Shown: piece by piece, positions 23,804 through 24,875 of the stretch
How the letters are laid out: each line of letters opens with the position of its first letter
Position numbering within the stretch: position 1 is the stretch's first letter
Assembly: GCF_030409505.1 (NCBI RefSeq)
Contig: NZ_JAUFPZ010000001.1
Coordinates: 1 to 24,875, forward strand
DNA length: 24,875 nt
Source of the DNA: Zunongwangia endophytica
Lineage (GTDB): Bacteria > Bacteroidota > Bacteroidia > Flavobacteriales > Flavobacteriaceae
Reading direction: 5' to 3'
Notes under the pieces: model-generated
The model's input: only the letters and a program-made list of their open reading frames with translations
Databases searched by the model: none
Told to the model about the DNA's origin: nothing
Translations under genes and position numbers: made by a program

Positions 23804-24875
23804 TTATAATTTTTCGAGAATAGCTTTTTTCTCCTCTGGCGAAATTTATCACTCAGCAATACGCTAAGCTGTTCCATAAATCGTCATTGATCTCGGTATT
23901 TTCCAGGATTAAAAAATTACCATGTCGTTGAATCTCTTTCTCATTTTAGCAATAAGTTGTTCCTGCTTCTTTTCCCCGCGCTTTAATTCTGTTCTTAAAA
24001 TATATCGGCAGAATGATTATACAACTTAAGATTTGCAAGTGTATTAAACGAAACTCCCTGTTCATTTTTGGAAATGAAAATTGGCCAGAGCTTTCACTTT
24101 CCAAAATAAAATCGGTAAGCTTAAATACCTCCTGAAGCGTAAAAAAATATCGTGAAGCATCGCCATCGGTTAGGTTTATAGCATTTTTCCACTCAATCTG
24201 CTTCTGCCAAACGGTAAAACCGAGCCGGTGCTTCCCAAAACATTCCCAAACCGAATCGTTTTTAAAAGTTGTCTTCTCTCCAATCTGCGAAAACCAAAAA
24301 CATAATCTTTCTGCCCAAAGTTTGCTTTTCCCATAACAGATTTTGGCGCTACCGCTTTATCTGTCGACAGCAAAATACATTGTTCTGCTTTATAAGTTTC
24401 GGCTAAATAAAACAAAATATAAGCGCCCGCAATATTATTATTAATCGCTTCCTCCGTTTCATTTTCCAGTAAACTCACATGTTTATAAGCTGCTGCATGA
24501 ATCAACTATTTCTGTTCAAATTCTTCGAATATAGAAGTCATTCTTTCCGGTTGGTAACATCGGCTAAAAAACATCGAATATTAGCATTAGGGTATAAAAA
24601 ACCGATTTCTTCTTTTAGAAAAAACAACAACGCGACTCACTCTGATCGACAATTATGATTTCTGAAAACGAATCTGAATAATATTTTAACCAAAGCTGAA
24701 CCGATATACCCGGCACCACCATAATCAATAACTTTTTATTTTTCTGCGGAAATTTACTTGGACTTACTTTTTCGATTTTATAAAAGATCCTGAAGCTTCG
24801 AATTCTCTAAAATGAAATCTGTTTTTAGGTCCTGCTGAAACGCAATCGTGAAAAGATCTGCTTTTGCTTTAATGG
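23804..24875 (-). pseudogene. CapD/WbpM-like nucleotide-sugar epimerase/dehydratase (partial, frameshifted)
   Basis: C-terminal part of a polysaccharide-biosynthesis protein of the CapD/FlaA1 family; the N-terminus lies beyond the right edge. Visible pieces: KLLI..GGAGYIGSALVK (NAD-binding glycine motif), NANIRCFLADVTN, VIHAAAYKHVSLLENE, NNIAGAYILFYLAE, CILLSTDKAVAPKSVMG, RFGNVLGSTGSVLP, then a degraded tail ending PEEKKAILEKL with TAA complement at 23804-23806. It uses UDP-linked sugars to make capsule or exopolysaccharide precursors. It converges with the phosphatase gene, the stops being 3 bp apart. Many indels. Confidence 0.8.

Noticed and set aside
18334..24875. Many 60-80 codon frames taken as separate small genes
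   Set aside because: They are fragments of six larger genes whose motifs continue across the frame changes.
1..24875. tRNA, rRNA, riboswitch or integrase gene
   Set aside because: No cloverleaf with anticodon loop, rRNA core, or tyrosine-recombinase R-H-R-Y pattern was seen on either strand.

Overview
The window looks like a chromosomal segment of a marine-type Flavobacteriaceae member (Bacteroidota). It is AT-rich. Its families are typical of that group: a VWA-domain protein of the type found next to MoxR ATPases, PAS kinases without an ATPase domain, and a YwqE/CpsB-type PHP phosphatase beside a CapD-type epimerase. One cassette carries a TAnnTTTG promoter box. The species cannot be named from the sequence.

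Left three quarters (1-18.33 kb): an integron-like gene-cassette array with no integrase in view (a CALIN, cluster of attC sites lacking an integrase). Fifteen imperfect-palindromic repeats, all in one orientation, separate the cassettes. Every predicted cassette gene lies on the minus strand and stops at, or inside, the repeat to its left. The best evidence is that the first 6-15 bases and the last 6-15 bases of each uninterrupted cassette are complementary to each other, with a different sequence in each cassette. That is expected if each cassette once existed as a circle with a single attC. The repeats fall into two length classes (129-135 and 194-195 bp). Cargo, left to right: an alpha/beta-hydrolase lipoprotein, a CPBP-family membrane protein (frameshifted), a non-coding cassette, a HARE-HTH/HrgA-like putative nuclease (frameshifted), a two-gene membrane cassette, a secreted erythromycin-esterase homologue, two more non-coding cassettes plus a fragment of one, an MNT/HEPN toxin-antitoxin pair with a nonsense codon in the HEPN gene, two hypothetical membrane proteins, a further membrane protein after an IS, a MazEF pair, and a lipoprotein with an exact 150-bp tandem repeat.

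Four IS3-family elements invade the array: three related copies (one cut by the window edge) and one distinct element. Only one has a visible target duplication, and removing it restores a proper cassette. The two complete elements without target duplications also join cassette ends that do not match, which suggests deletions mediated by IS recombination.

Right quarter (18.33-24.88 kb): ordinary chromosomal genes, every one broken by many single-base indels although the amino-acid sequence is otherwise well kept. In order: a VWA-domain protein cut at its C-terminus exactly at the array edge, an endonuclease/exonuclease/phosphatase-family protein, a response regulator, a multi-PAS HisKA protein, a PHP tyrosine phosphatase and a CapD-like epimerase at an exopolysaccharide locus. 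The abrupt rise in indels at the array boundary means either decay or poor-quality sequence, so all frameshift calls in the window need raw-read support.
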